A stretch of DNA of 46,536 nucleotides from the NCBI GenBank assembly GCA_016934715.1, contig JAFGSI010000075.1:1-46536 (forward strand), given 5' to 3'. Shown piece by piece: positions 9,297 to 18,563 of this stretch. The notes beneath the pieces were generated by a model that was not told the origin of the DNA, ran no database searches, and saw nothing but the letters and a program-made list of their open reading frames with translations. The stretch is from Anaerolineales bacterium (lineage in GTDB: Bacteria; Chloroflexota; Anaerolineae; Anaerolineales; Villigracilaceae). The position numbers and the translations under genes were made by a program. How positions within the stretch are numbered: the stretch's first letter is position 1; every line of letters starts with the position of its first letter.

Positions 9297-10540
9297 AAAT
9301 CCTGCACTTTGCTGACGCCCACATCGACATGGCCAACTACGGTCGCCACGATCCTGAGACCGGGCTGCCGTTGCGCGTGCTCGACTTTCTCAAGTCGCTC
9401 GACGCGATCGTCGAGGCGGCAATTGCGGAGAAAGTCGACCTGGTCCTTTTTGCCGGGGACGCCTACAAGGACCGCGCCCCGGCCCCGACCTTCCAGCGCG
9501 AGTGGGGCCGGCGCATCATGCGCCTCTCGCGTGCCGGGGTCCGGACCCTGCTGCTGGTCGGCAACCACGATCTTTCCCCGGCCCTGGGCCGGGCCCATGC
9601 CATCCAGGAGTTCGAGACCCTCGAAATTCCACATGTCCGCGTGCTGGCCAAACCGGTCTTCCTGACAGCCGCTGACCTCGGCCTGCCGCTGCAGGTGATG
9701 GCCCTGCCATGGGTCTCTCGCTCGGGGCTGGTCGCCGCCCTGGATGTCAGCGGTACCGCAAAAGAGGCGGTCTTTGACCAGATCGAGAACCGCCTGGCCG
9801 ATCTGATTGCCGGCTGGTTCGAGCAGGTCGATCCCGGTCTTCCGACGATCCTGACCGCCCACGCCTCGGTCCAGGGAGCCAGTTACGGCTCCGAGCGGAC
9901 CGTTATGCTGGGCGCTGACCTGGTCCTGTCGGGCTCGCTGGTGCGCGACCCGCGCTTCGATTACGTGGCCCTTGGACATATCCACAAGCCGCAGAACCTG
10001 AACCAGGATGCCCACCCGCCGGTGATCTACCCGGGCTCGATCGAACGAGTCGACTTCGGCGAGGCCGGCGACGACAAGTTCTTCGTCATCGCCGAGGTCA
10101 CCAAGGGCCAAACCCGGGTCGAGTGGCGCAAGCTGGAAGGCATCCGCCCGTTCATCGACCGGCGGGTCGAGCTCGAATCGGCCGAGGGCGTGACCGCGGC
10201 CCTCACCGCCGCCCTGCCCGAATCGGCCAGCATGGATGGGGCGATCATCCGGCTGACGGTCAGCTACCCGCGCGAGTGGGAGACGCTGATCGACGAGCCG
10301 GCCCTGCGGGCCCACGCTGCCGGGGCCTTCGAGTTCCATCTCATCAAGCGCCCGCAGGTCGAGGCCCGCATCCGCCTGCCCGCTGACCAGACCGTCAGCA
10401 GCCTGAGCCCGCTGGAACTGCTCGATCAGTACTGGCATGCCGTCCATGCCGACGAAAACGACGAAGAAATGGCCGCCCTCAACAAGTTGGCCGCCGAGAT
10501 CGTCACCGGCGACGAGGATGCGCCCTCTGATTTGCCATGA
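9293..10540 (+). CDS. sbcD: DNA repair exonuclease SbcD (Mre11 family)
   Basis: 415 aa metallophosphoesterase nuclease. The five phosphoesterase motifs are in order: FADAHID (D8, H10), FAGDAYKD, LLVGNHDLS, LTAHAS and VALGHIHKPQ. Family knowledge: with SbcC it trims hairpins and processes double-strand breaks as an ATP-dependent endo/exonuclease. It overlaps the methyltransferase gene by 4 nt. Its partner gene sbcC is not adjacent but lies 19 kb away on the other strand (29478-32057), whereas the two usually form one operon. The C-terminal 120 residues are the capping and SbcC-binding region. Confidence 0.94.
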   Translation: MKILHFADAHIDMANYGRHDPETGLPLRVLDFLKSLDAIVEAAIAEKVDLVLFAGDAYKDRAPAPTFQREWGRRIMRLSRAGVRTLLLVGNHDLSPALGRAHAIQEFETLEIPHVRVLAKPVFLTAADLGLPLQVMALPWVSRSGLVAALDVSGTAKEAVFDQIENRLADLIAGWFEQVDPGLPTILTAHASVQGASYGSERTVMLGADLVLSGSLVRDPRFDYVALGHIHKPQNLNQDAHPPVIYPGSIERVDFGEAGDDKFFVIAEVTKGQTRVEWRKLEGIRPFIDRRVELESAEGVTAALTAALPESASMDGAIIRLTVSYPREWETLIDEPALRAHAAGAFEFHLIKRPQVEARIRLPADQTVSSLSPLELLDQYWHAVHADENDEEMAALNKLAAEIVTGDEDAPSDLP

Positions 10541-10771
10541 GCCTCCGCCGCCTCCCCACCGCGTTCCTGCTCCTACCAACCACTGGCTGCATCGCCCCAC
10601 CTTCCTCCACCCTCTCGCCTGTATCCACAGGAAATCTGTCCACTCTCTCTTCCGAACAGGCCGCGACCTGGCGGAGCCTGCAAAAATTGAATGCTTCCCC
10701 GTTGTTAGGGCTGTGGTCAGGATCCACGCAGCTGTTCATTCCAGCCTGCACTCGCCGGGGCAAAAATCAGA

Positions 10772-10777
10772 TACACT
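10772..10777 (+). promoter_or_regulatory. -10 box of a leaderless promoter (PIG-L gene)
   Basis: TACACT is followed by 7 nt and then the ATG at 10785. There is no Shine-Dalgarno. The 244 bp between sbcD and this gene hold nothing else that I can support. Confidence 0.5.
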
Positions 10778-10784
10778 CGGACCC

Positions 10785-11516
10785 ATGCGCCATATTTACA
10801 TCTCCCCCCACTTCGACGATGCCGTGCTGTCCTGCGGCGGGCTGATCTCCGCCCAGGCCCGCCAGGGGAGCCCGGTAGAGATCTGGACCGTCTTCGCCGG
10901 CAACCCACCCCCTGGCCCGCTCTCAGCCTTTGCCCTGGAAATCCACGCCCTGTGGGGCACCGGCAACGGCGAGGAGACGATCGCCCTGCGCAAGGACGAG
11001 GATCGCCTCGCGGCGGCGCGGGTCGGAGCCAAGGTGGTCCATTTCGAGTTCCAGGACTGCATCTACCGCCGCGGCCCGGACGGGGAGCCACTCTATCCTG
11101 AAAGCGTCTTCGTCGCCCCCCACCCCATCGACACCGGTCTGCCTGTGAGAATTGCCGCCGCCCTGGCGTCCGAACTGCTGCCCGGTGATATGCTGGTCGG
11201 TCCACTGGCCCTCGGTGCCCATGTCGACCACCTCCTGGCGCGCCAGGCGCTCGAAAGCCTCGGCCGTCCGCTGCTGCAATACTATGCCGACTTCCCCTAC
11301 CTGGTCAACTACCCGGAAGCGCTGTCCCTGACCGTCGGAGAGCTGAGCGAAGAGTTCTTCGCCATCGGCGAAGAGAGCCTGGAGGCCTGGCTCGAGGGGG
11401 TGGCTGCCTACGCCTCGCAGTTGAGTTCATTGCTGCACGAGAAGGAAGGCAGCCTGGAGGAGGCCCTCCGCCTTTACTGGGCCGAACGCCGGGGGATCTG
11501 TCTATGGCGGGCATGA
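10785..11516 (+). CDS. PIG-L family deacetylase
   Basis: 243 aa zinc hydrolase of the LmbE/PIG-L family. The metal motif SPHFDDAVLSCGG lies at residues 7-19 (H then DD) and the second metal histidine is in GAHVDHLLAR. Family members remove an N-acetyl group from GlcNAc-containing molecules such as mycothiol or bacillithiol precursors, or glycolipids. The exact substrate here is unknown, though a thiol pathway would fit the mycoredoxin-like gene at 1356. I chose the ATG at 10785 because the motif always sits at the extreme N-terminus and a -10 box lies 7 nt upstream. The open frame extends much further 5' but that part is not protein-like. Confidence 0.88.
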   Translation: MRHIYISPHFDDAVLSCGGLISAQARQGSPVEIWTVFAGNPPPGPLSAFALEIHALWGTGNGEETIALRKDEDRLAAARVGAKVVHFEFQDCIYRRGPDGEPLYPESVFVAPHPIDTGLPVRIAAALASELLPGDMLVGPLALGAHVDHLLARQALESLGRPLLQYYADFPYLVNYPEALSLTVGELSEEFFAIGEESLEAWLEGVAAYASQLSSLLHEKEGSLEEALRLYWAERRGICLWRA

Positions 11517-11940
11517 TCATGCATTGACCCAACCACCCATTGTCGATCGAAGACCAGAACCTGTTAATCGACAGATTTCACTTTCCTCTCTCCGGTGGGG
11601 ATGTTCCATAGGGGCAGGCGCTCTTGACAGAAGAATACATCTCCAACAATCGCGTTTCCGCTCCAGTCATCATCGTTCTCCTCCCCCTTGTAATCGGGTT
11701 CCGTAGTACGGGGCACGGACATGCACCCATGCACAGGAGCATGCCATCGCAGGGACCAGAACGGGGTGTTGCCCGATGGCACCGCCAACAGGAATGGGGG
11801 TAGATTCGGATGCGACTTCCCTGCAAAGTGACACCAGCAAGGCTATTTTCTCCCACGAATCGAAAAACCCAGCGCGTCTGGTACAGACCCAGGTGACGGA
11901 TGATCGATGAGGCAGAGAATCGTGATGCCGCAAAGTCAAC
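11517..11940. other. Intergenic stretch without a supported gene
   Basis: Several short overlapping ORFs occur here on the minus strand (11564-11788, 11578-11856, 11670-11939). None has a ribosome site, a recognisable domain or a composition like its neighbours. I see no RNA gene. It may be decayed sequence. Confidence 0.5.
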
Positions 11941-11941
11941 T

Positions 11942-11956
11942 GTTCCTGTCAGGAAC
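11942..11956. promoter_or_regulatory. Perfect palindrome abutting the greA promoter
   Basis: GTTCCTGTCAGGAAC is a 7-1-7 perfect inverted repeat ending directly at the greA -35 box. The shape and position are those of an operator, but no regulator can be assigned. Confidence 0.5.
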
Positions 11957-11984
11957 TTGCTTTTCGAACAAAATCATGTATAAT
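11957..11984 (+). promoter_or_regulatory. greA promoter
   Basis: TTGCTT (11957-11962), 16-bp spacer, TATAAT (11979-11984), followed by a GC-rich discriminator (AGCGGCGCGG). Predicted start near 11991 and leader of about 64 nt. Confidence 0.75.
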
Positions 11985-12008
11985 AGCGGCGCGGATCGGA
12001 AGCCAAAC

Positions 12009-12039
12009 GCATCTCTTTTACAGAGATGCTTGATTTTTT
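12009..12039 (+). promoter_or_regulatory. Terminator-like hairpin in the greA leader
   Basis: GCATCTC (12009-12015) and GAGATGC (12023-12029) form a 7-bp stem with a 7-nt loop, followed by TTGA and six T (12034-12039). It lies between the promoter and the start codon, 15 nt before the ATG. The arrangement fits an attenuator that yields a short leader RNA. Confidence 0.65.
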
Positions 12040-12054
12040 ACCAGGAAGAAGAAT

Positions 12055-12525
12055 ATGCCACCCACATTCCTGACCAAAGAAGGTTTTCAAAAACTGCAGG
12101 ATGAGCTCGAATACCTGCGTACGATCAAACGCCAGGAAGTCGCCAACCGCCTGCACGAGGCGATGGAGGGCGGTGAGCTGATCGAGAATGCTGAATATGA
12201 GGCTGCCAAGAACGAGCAGGCCTTCGTCGAAGGTCGCATCCAGGAACTGGAAACGATCCTGGCTTTGGCGCGCATTATTGACGAGAACGACAAGAAAGAC
12301 AACAACGGCCTGATCCAGGTCGGCTCGACGGTGGTCATCAAAGAAGGCAATGCCAAGCCCGAGAAATATACCATCGTCGGGGCAGCCGAAGCCAGCCCGC
12401 GCGACGGGCGCATCTCGAACGAATCGCCGATCGGCAAGGCCATCCTCGGCCACCGCGCCGGTGATGAGGTCACCGTCGACGCGCCCGGCGGCACGTTCAA
12501 AGTCAAAATCACCAAGGTCGAATAG
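12055..12525 (+). CDS. greA: Transcription elongation factor GreA
   Basis: 156 aa, the standard Gre length. The N-terminal coiled coil (about 1-75) ends in the acidic tip (NRLHEAMEGGELIENAEYEAAKNEQAFVE region) that enters the RNA polymerase secondary channel. The C-terminal FKBP-like domain (about 80-156) has IVGAAEASPRDGRISNESPIGKAILGH and VDAPGGTFKVKITKVE. It stimulates transcript cleavage in backtracked polymerase. The ATG follows AGGAAGAAG. Its leader holds a terminator-like hairpin and its promoter abuts a palindrome, so its level is probably controlled. A strong terminator follows at 12547. Confidence 0.97.
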   Translation: MPPTFLTKEGFQKLQDELEYLRTIKRQEVANRLHEAMEGGELIENAEYEAAKNEQAFVEGRIQELETILALARIIDENDKKDNNGLIQVGSTVVIKEGNAKPEKYTIVGAAEASPRDGRISNESPIGKAILGHRAGDEVTVDAPGGTFKVKITKVE

Positions 12526-12546
12526 GCCCGGGGCAAGCCCGTTCAG

Positions 12547-12585
12547 GCCCCGCGCATCCTGCCTGGGAAGCGCGGGGCTTTTTTT
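12547..12585 (+). terminator. greA terminator
   Basis: GCCCCGCGC (12547-12555) pairs with GCGCGGGGC (12570-12578), followed by seven T. Confidence 0.9.
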
Positions 12586-12658
12586 ATTCCACCCTCACTC
12601 AGCTCCACTCGTCCTGCGGTCAATATCAGGTAAAATAACGCACAGAAAGGTCGTTCTT

Positions 12659-14188
<1,530 letters not shown>

Positions 14189-14192
14189 TCGG

Positions 14193-14223
14193 AAAAACAC
14201 GGAGGAGGGCCCTCCGTGTTTTT
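14193..14223 (+). terminator. lysS terminator
   Basis: AAAAACACGGAGG (14193-14205) pairs with CCTCCGTGTTTTT (14211-14223). It is A/T-symmetric and so could act in both directions. Confidence 0.85.
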
Positions 14224-14242
14224 CTTTCCTCGAGGGGGGAAC

Positions 14243-14760
14243 ATGCCCGAAGCCCTTTCCTGTCCGTCATGCGGCACGCCGCCGGGAAGCTGGCCCGGCA
14301 AGACGATCCTGCGCTGCAGGTTCTGCGGACGACCGTCAGCCTGCCCGAGAACCAGACCGTGACCAGCCCGGCGCTGGCGGCTGGCCTGCCAGCAGGCAGG
14401 CTCCCTTCAGCGGCGATCCCGACCAGATCGGGCGGCAGGTCGAGGACCTGTTGCGCCGGGACCAGAAGAGCGAAGCCATGCGGGTCTGGCGCGGGGCGAG
14501 CTACCTCAGCCGGAAGGAAGCCAAGGATGCCATGGCGCGGGTGGAGGCCGGCCTGGCGTTCGCCTTGCCCTCCGCGGATACCCCGTCCGGGCCGGCGCTG
14601 GGCCCCAATCCGGTCAAGAAAAGCCCCACCAAACGAGTGCAGCAACGAGGCATGTTGGCCTGCGTCGTGGCAGTCGCGGTGACCCTGGCGACACCTGGTT
14701 GCATGCTGGCAGCCTGGTTCGTCCCGGGAGAGGTGAAATTCTTCGAGAATCACTCGGGCT
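14243..14760 (+). pseudogene. Frameshifted zinc-ribbon protein with L7/L12-like domain
   Basis: The ATG at 14243 follows GGGGGGA and opens a zinc ribbon (CPSCG ... CRFCG), but this frame stops at 14360-14362. A second frame continues with TVSLPENQT. A third frame (from about 14380) reads GDPDQIGRQVEDLLRRDQ, then a helix pair like the C-terminal domain of ribosomal L7/L12 (AMRVWRGASYLSRKEAKDAM), then one membrane helix (about 14655-14715). Zinc ribbon plus L7/L12-like helices is a known arrangement of small bacterial proteins. Two successive shifts of the same sign break it. The cause may be real decay or sequencing error. The 3' end is uncertain because the last frame runs on into the antisense of the next gene. 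Confidence 0.6.
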
Positions 14761-14766
14761 ATCAGA

Positions 14767-14798
14767 AATTTGCCCCGCGAAGACCCGCGGGGCAAATT
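14767..14798 (-). terminator. Terminator of the 14817 gene
   Basis: AATTTGCCCCGCG (14767-14779) and CGCGGGGCAAATT (14786-14798) form a 13-bp perfect stem. The symmetric A/T ends make it potentially bidirectional. The T tract is short. Confidence 0.65.
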
Positions 14799-14816
14799 GA
14801 ATCTTGCGGGAGGACA

Positions 14817-15434
14817 TCATTCGCCCGCGCGCACATAATACGCGTATACCTGGCAATACAGTTCCCCGGCCAACAGATCCTGTTCCTCAACGTACAACCT
14901 GTCATCCGGTTGCAGTTGCAGGGTCAAGAGCAGGGACTGGTTGATCTCGACCATCGTGTGCGTATCCACGATGCGCATGGCATCCAGGTCGAGCGCCAGT
15001 TGTTGCGAGGCGATGTGCTCGTGCAATCCCTCGACAATCACCAGCGCCGGGTCGCCGGTATCACGGAGGATCAATTCAGGCGGCCAGAAACTGGCATCCG
15101 GGACACACATCTCGCCAGGCGGGGGGTTGTTGAACAGCGCCGTGACCGTCCCCGGGTCGATCACCCATCGACCGTAGATGGACAGGCCTGGGGTAGCCGT
15201 CGCGGTGGGGGACGGCTCCAGCGTAGCGGTCGGAGCCGGGGTCGGAGATGGTAGGCTGGTTGGCTCCACAGCCGCAGACGTCGCTGCCGGAGGGATACTG
15301 GTGGCTGTCGGCGAGGGCGTCGGTGTGGCCAGATTGATAACCACGAGAGTGGCCGCCGTCCCAGCGGCTGCAGTGAACATCCAGGTTGCAGCCCGCGCCA
15401 CCGATCTGCTAGGAACGATCTTCTTTCTACTCAT
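14817..15434 (-). CDS. Membrane-anchored protein with Thr/Pro linker, unknown function
   Basis: 205 aa from the ATG at 15434 (MSRKKIVPS). An upstream TTG in the same frame is less likely because it precludes the GAGAGGAG ribosome site. An N-terminal helix (about 14-36) anchors the protein, a Thr/Pro/Ala linker follows (about 38-85), and then an extracytoplasmic domain of about 120 residues (SIYGRWVIDPGT ... YCQVYAYYVRAGE). I do not recognise this domain. A possible promoter, TTGGAT-16-TAAACT, lies at 15462-15489. Gene order gives no functional clue. Confidence 0.75.
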   Translation of the reverse strand: MSRKKIVPSRSVARAATWMFTAAAGTAATLVVINLATPTPSPTATSIPPAATSAAVEPTSLPSPTPAPTATLEPSPTATATPGLSIYGRWVIDPGTVTALFNNPPPGEMCVPDASFWPPELILRDTGDPALVIVEGLHEHIASQQLALDLDAMRIVDTHTMVEINQSLLLTLQLQPDDRLYVEEQDLLAGELYCQVYAYYVRAGE

Positions 15435-15461
15435 CCTCACTCCTCTCAATGATTTTGATTC

Positions 15462-15489
15462 AGTTTACTCCCGCGGGCGAAAGATCCAA
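15462..15489 (-). promoter_or_regulatory. Possible promoter of the 14817 gene
   Basis: Minus strand TTGGAT (15489-15484), 16-bp spacer, TAAACT (15467-15462). Confidence 0.45.
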
Positions 15490-15559
15490 CCTTTCAAACC
15501 CATTACACTTCCAGGCATTCCCCGCCACGAAAAACACGCCGCAAGCCACCTTCGTGGTG

Positions 15560-15565
15560 TAAAAT
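15560..15565 (+). promoter_or_regulatory. -10 box of a leaderless promoter (sigma gene)
   Basis: TAAAAT is followed by 7 nt and then the ATG at 15573. No Shine-Dalgarno is present. Confidence 0.55.
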
Positions 15566-15572
15566 ATCAGCG

Positions 15573-16181
15573 ATGGACGAAATCGCCCTCATCCAACTGG
15601 CCCAGAAAGGCGACCTGGATTCCTTCAACCGCCTGGTGCTGGCCTACCAGGACGCCCTCTTCAACACCACCCTGCGCATCCTGGGCGACGAGGACCTGGC
15701 CGCCGACGCGACCCAGGAGGCCTTCCTTTCAGCCTTCCGGGCGATCAACACCTACCGGGGCGGCTCCTTCAAAGCCTGGCTGCTGCGCATCGCCACCAAT
15801 GCCTGCTACGACGAACTGCGCCGCAAGCAGCGCCGCCCGACGACCCCGCTCGAGCCCGAGACCGACGACGGGGAGGAGATGGAATCCCCGCGCTGGCTGG
15901 CCGACCCGTCGGACTCGCCGGAAGAGGAGCTCGAACGCGAGGAACTCGAACACGCCATCCAGCACTGCCTGAACGACCTGCCGGCCGACTTCCGTTCGGT
16001 GGTCGTCCTGGCCGACATCCAGGGTCTCGACTACAGGGAAGTCGCCACTGCCCTGCGCAAGCCGCTCGGCACGATCAAGAGCCGCCTGGCACGCGCCCGC
16101 CTGCGTCTGCGTGAATGCCTGCAGGGCTTCCGGGAACTTTTACCTGCCGCGTTCCGTCTGGAAGAGGAACGTGCCACATGA
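15573..16181 (+). CDS. ECF-type RNA polymerase sigma factor
   Basis: 202 aa, the second ECF sigma factor of the window. Region 2 covers about residues 15-85 (FNRLVLAYQDALFNTTLRILG, AADATQEAFLSAF, SFKAWLLRIATNACYDELRR). Region 4 covers about 125-190 with YREVATALRKPLGTIKSRLARARLRLRE as the DNA-binding helix-turn-helix. An acidic linker of about 35 residues separates them. It overlaps the anti-sigma gene by ATGA, a standard translationally coupled sigma/anti-sigma pair. The stimulus and regulon are unknown. Confidence 0.95.
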   Translation: MDEIALIQLAQKGDLDSFNRLVLAYQDALFNTTLRILGDEDLAADATQEAFLSAFRAINTYRGGSFKAWLLRIATNACYDELRRKQRRPTTPLEPETDDGEEMESPRWLADPSDSPEEELEREELEHAIQHCLNDLPADFRSVVVLADIQGLDYREVATALRKPLGTIKSRLARARLRLRECLQGFRELLPAAFRLEEERAT

Positions 16182-16948
16182 AATCACCCACTCTGCGCGA
16201 CCTGGATCTACTTTCGGCCTACCTGGATGGAGAACTCCCCCCGGCGGAACGAACGCGCCTGCTGACCCGCATCGAGTCGGACCCCGCTCTGCGGGCCGCC
16301 CTGGACGATCTGCGCCAGGTACGGACCGTGCTGCGCCGCACACCGCAGCGCCGGGCCCCGCGCAACTTCACCCTGTCGGCGAAGATGGCGCGGATCAGGC
16401 CGCCGGTGCCGCGCCTGGTGCCGGTCCTGTCGTGGGTTTCGGCCGTGGCCACGCTGCTTTTCGTCTGCACCTTCGCCGCCAACCTGTTGCCGATCCTCGC
16501 AGGCCCGCTGGCCGCGGCCGAACGGCCGCTGCCCGGCGTCGGCGGCGGATACGGCGGCGGAGACGGGAACGCGCCCGAGGCAGCCTACCTCGAGGAAGAG
16601 GCTGCCACGGAAGCACCCGCCGAGATGGAGACCTTTGTCATGGAAGCCCCCATGGCGCCCGAGCCCACGGCCGGCACCGAGCAGATGGCCGATTCTGGTA
16701 TCCCCGACCAGACGGCAACCGCCGCCCCGGCAGCCCTGGCCCCGGCGCCCGAACCGACAGCGGCCGAGCGCCAGAGCGATGATCAGGCCAACGGCGCTGT
16801 GGAGGAAATGCCTTCTCTGAAAGAGCCCGAGCCGCGGCTGACACCGCTGCAGACCGGACTGCTGGCTCTGGCGCTGATCCTGGGCGCCGTCGCCCTGCTG
16901 GTCCGCGGGGGGCGGATCTGGCAGTTCAAGCGCCGTAGCCGTAAGTAA
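16178..16948 (+). CDS. Membrane anti-sigma factor
   Basis: 256 aa. The N-terminal 60 residues (LLSAYLDGELPPAERTRLLTRIESDPALRAALDDL) have the fold pattern of the anti-sigma zinc-finger domain, but the HxxxCxxC metal residues are absent, so it is a zinc-less version. One membrane helix follows (about 88-110), then an extracytoplasmic Ala/Pro/Glu-rich region with GGGYGGGDG, and a second hydrophobic helix near the C-terminus (LLALALILGAVALLV) before a basic end. The start at 16178 overlaps the sigma stop and fits better than the upstream GTG/ATG codons in frame. It should hold the upstream sigma factor at the membrane. The signal for release is unknown. Confidence 0.88.
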   Translation: MKSPTLRDLDLLSAYLDGELPPAERTRLLTRIESDPALRAALDDLRQVRTVLRRTPQRRAPRNFTLSAKMARIRPPVPRLVPVLSWVSAVATLLFVCTFAANLLPILAGPLAAAERPLPGVGGGYGGGDGNAPEAAYLEEEAATEAPAEMETFVMEAPMAPEPTAGTEQMADSGIPDQTATAAPAALAPAPEPTAAERQSDDQANGAVEEMPSLKEPEPRLTPLQTGLLALALILGAVALLVRGGRIWQFKRRSRK

Positions 16949-16965
16949 TCCAACCCTCGATGCGC

Positions 16966-16994
16966 AAAGACGCCGGCCTTCCCGCGTCTTTCTT
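16966..16994 (+). terminator. Terminator of the sigma/anti-sigma operon
   Basis: AAAGACGC (16966-16973) pairs with GCGTCTTT (16984-16991), followed by CTTG. The T tract is weak. Confidence 0.55.
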
Positions 16995-17087
16995 GTTGGC
17001 CCGCGGGGGAGGCCGGCGAGTGCGGTCTCTCGCAGCGCGAGTCTGGACCCGGCGCGGCCTGCGTTGATCCGCATCCGGTCGATTATG

Positions 17088-17096
17088 TGGTTTAAT
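17088..17096 (+). promoter_or_regulatory. Extended -10 of a leaderless promoter (GNAT gene)
   Basis: TGG-TTTAAT (extended -10) is followed by 6 nt and then the ATG at 17103. Confidence 0.6.
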
Positions 17097-17102
17097 CCCG
17101 GC

Positions 17103-17567
17103 ATGACTTCCACCATCCGCCCTGCTCGAGAATCCGATGTCCCCGCCTTGACCGATCTGTGCACCCAGCTCGGTTACCCGTCCACACCGGAGCAGGTCAC
17201 CCACCGCCTGACCGAAATCCTGCCCCGCCCCGACCACATCGTCTTCGTAGCCGAGATCGCTGGCAAACCGGTCGGGTGGGCCCATGTCAACCTGGTTCCG
17301 GTCATGGTGCTGGACCGGCTGGCTGAACTGGCCGGGCTGGTCGTGGACAAGAACTGCCGCCGGTCGGGGGTCGGGCGAGCCCTGCTGAGCGCCGCCGAGG
17401 ACTGGGCCCGCCAGCGGGGCTGTGCCGAGCTCTGGCTGCGCTCGAACGTCATCCGCACCCAGGCCCACCAGTTCTACGAATCGCTCGGCTACCAGCGGAT
17501 CAAGTCGCAATTCACCTTCGTCAAGATCCTGGCCCAGCCCTGGAACGATCAGCAGCCAGGCCCTTGA
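17103..17567 (+). CDS. GNAT family N-acetyltransferase
   Basis: 154 aa single GNAT domain. Motifs in order: IRPARESDVPALTDLCTQLGYP, VFVAEIAGKPVGWAHV, AELAGLVVDKNCRRSGVGRALLSAAEDWARQRG (motif A with the R-x-G-V-G acetyl-CoA loop) and HQFYESLGYQRIKSQFTFVK. It transfers an acetyl group from acetyl-CoA to an amine, and the substrate cannot be inferred. The ATG at 17103 starts exactly where the fold begins and lies 6 nt after an extended -10, so the mRNA is probably leaderless. The next gene (17605) follows 37 nt later. Confidence 0.9.
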   Translation: MTSTIRPARESDVPALTDLCTQLGYPSTPEQVTHRLTEILPRPDHIVFVAEIAGKPVGWAHVNLVPVMVLDRLAELAGLVVDKNCRRSGVGRALLSAAEDWARQRGCAELWLRSNVIRTQAHQFYESLGYQRIKSQFTFVKILAQPWNDQQPGP

Positions 17568-17604
17568 CCAGCGTGCTACAATAGAAACAGGGAAAGGAGA
17601 TGCC

Positions 17605-18453
17605 ATGACCTCGATTGCTCCTGTCCGCCCGTCACCGATCGCCGGGACGTGGTATGAGGGCAATGCCTCCGCCCTGGCGCGGCGGGTCGACGAATACCTG
17701 GACCAGGCCGAACTACCCGAACTGCCTGGAGAGGTCGTCGCCGTCATCGCCCCGCATGCCGGGTACACGTACTCCGGGCCGGTGGCTGGCTACGCCTTCG
17801 CCGCCGTGCGCGGCCGCCGCGTCGACCTGGCAGTGGTCGTCTCACCGATGCACCAGCCCTACGCTGAGCCGCTCCTGACCAGCGCCCACGCCTCCTACGC
17901 CACTCCCCTGGGTGAAGTCCCCCTGGACAAAGAGGCCCTGGCGGCCCTCGACGCTGCCCTGCAGGCTGACCTGGGCCAGGGCCTGACGCCGGTGGCCTAC
18001 GATCGCGAGCATTCGCTCGAGATCGAACTGCCCTTCCTGCAGCGTGCCCTGGAAGGCGATTTCAAGCTCCTGCCGCTGATGCTGCGGGCCCAATCGGCGC
18101 AGATCTCACAGGGCGTCGGCGCCGCCCTGGCCGAGGTGCTGCGCGGCAGGAACTTCCTGCTGGTCGCCAGCACCGATCTGTCGCACTTCTATTGCCAAGC
18201 GGAGGCTGTGGCCTACGATCAGGAGATGCTGCGCAGGGTGGAGGCCTTCGACCCCACAGCGGTCTTCGCCGCCGAGGTCGAAGGCAAGGGCTATGCCTGC
18301 GGTCTGGGCGCCCTGACCGCCGTCCTGTGGGCCGCCCAGGGTCTGGGCGCCGACACGGTCAGGGTGCTGCGACACGCCACCTCCGGCGATGTGACCGGCG
18401 ATAACGCATCGGTTGTCGGGTATGGGGCAGCGGTGGTTTTGAAGAGCAGGTGA
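17605..18453 (+). CDS. amrB: MEMO1 / AmmeMemoRadiSam system protein B family
   Basis: 282 aa, one whole MEMO domain. Signatures are RPSPIAGTWYEG at the N-terminus, VIAPHAGYTYSGPVAGYAFA, DREHSLEIELPFLQ, LVASTDLSHFYCQAEAVAYDQ and the final GDNASVVGYGAAVV. The conserved His and Cys positions match the metal-binding pocket of this family. In bacteria it is often fused to or clustered with AMMECR1 and a radical SAM protein. Neither is adjacent here. Its reaction is not settled, so the name is a family label. GGAAAGGAG gives a clear ribosome site. Confidence 0.88.
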   Translation: MTSIAPVRPSPIAGTWYEGNASALARRVDEYLDQAELPELPGEVVAVIAPHAGYTYSGPVAGYAFAAVRGRRVDLAVVVSPMHQPYAEPLLTSAHASYATPLGEVPLDKEALAALDAALQADLGQGLTPVAYDREHSLEIELPFLQRALEGDFKLLPLMLRAQSAQISQGVGAALAEVLRGRNFLLVASTDLSHFYCQAEAVAYDQEMLRRVEAFDPTAVFAAEVEGKGYACGLGALTAVLWAAQGLGADTVRVLRHATSGDVTGDNASVVGYGAAVVLKSR

Positions 18454-18563
18454 ACCAGAAGAAACGGAAATGCTCCATCCTGCAGAAACCGCAGGGCCGC
18501 ATCGCCCTGGCGGGGTTGAAAGGGTGCATCCGGGCTGGCCTGCACAATTTCATCAACAGGACG

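Noticed and set aside
10537-10845. 102-aa plus ORF with lipobox-like LLPTTGC after sbcD
   Set aside because: It overlaps the PIG-L gene out of frame, has no downstream domain, and its composition is unlike the neighbours.
11564-11939. Short overlapping minus ORFs before greA
   Set aside because: No ribosome site, no domain, and conflicting frames.
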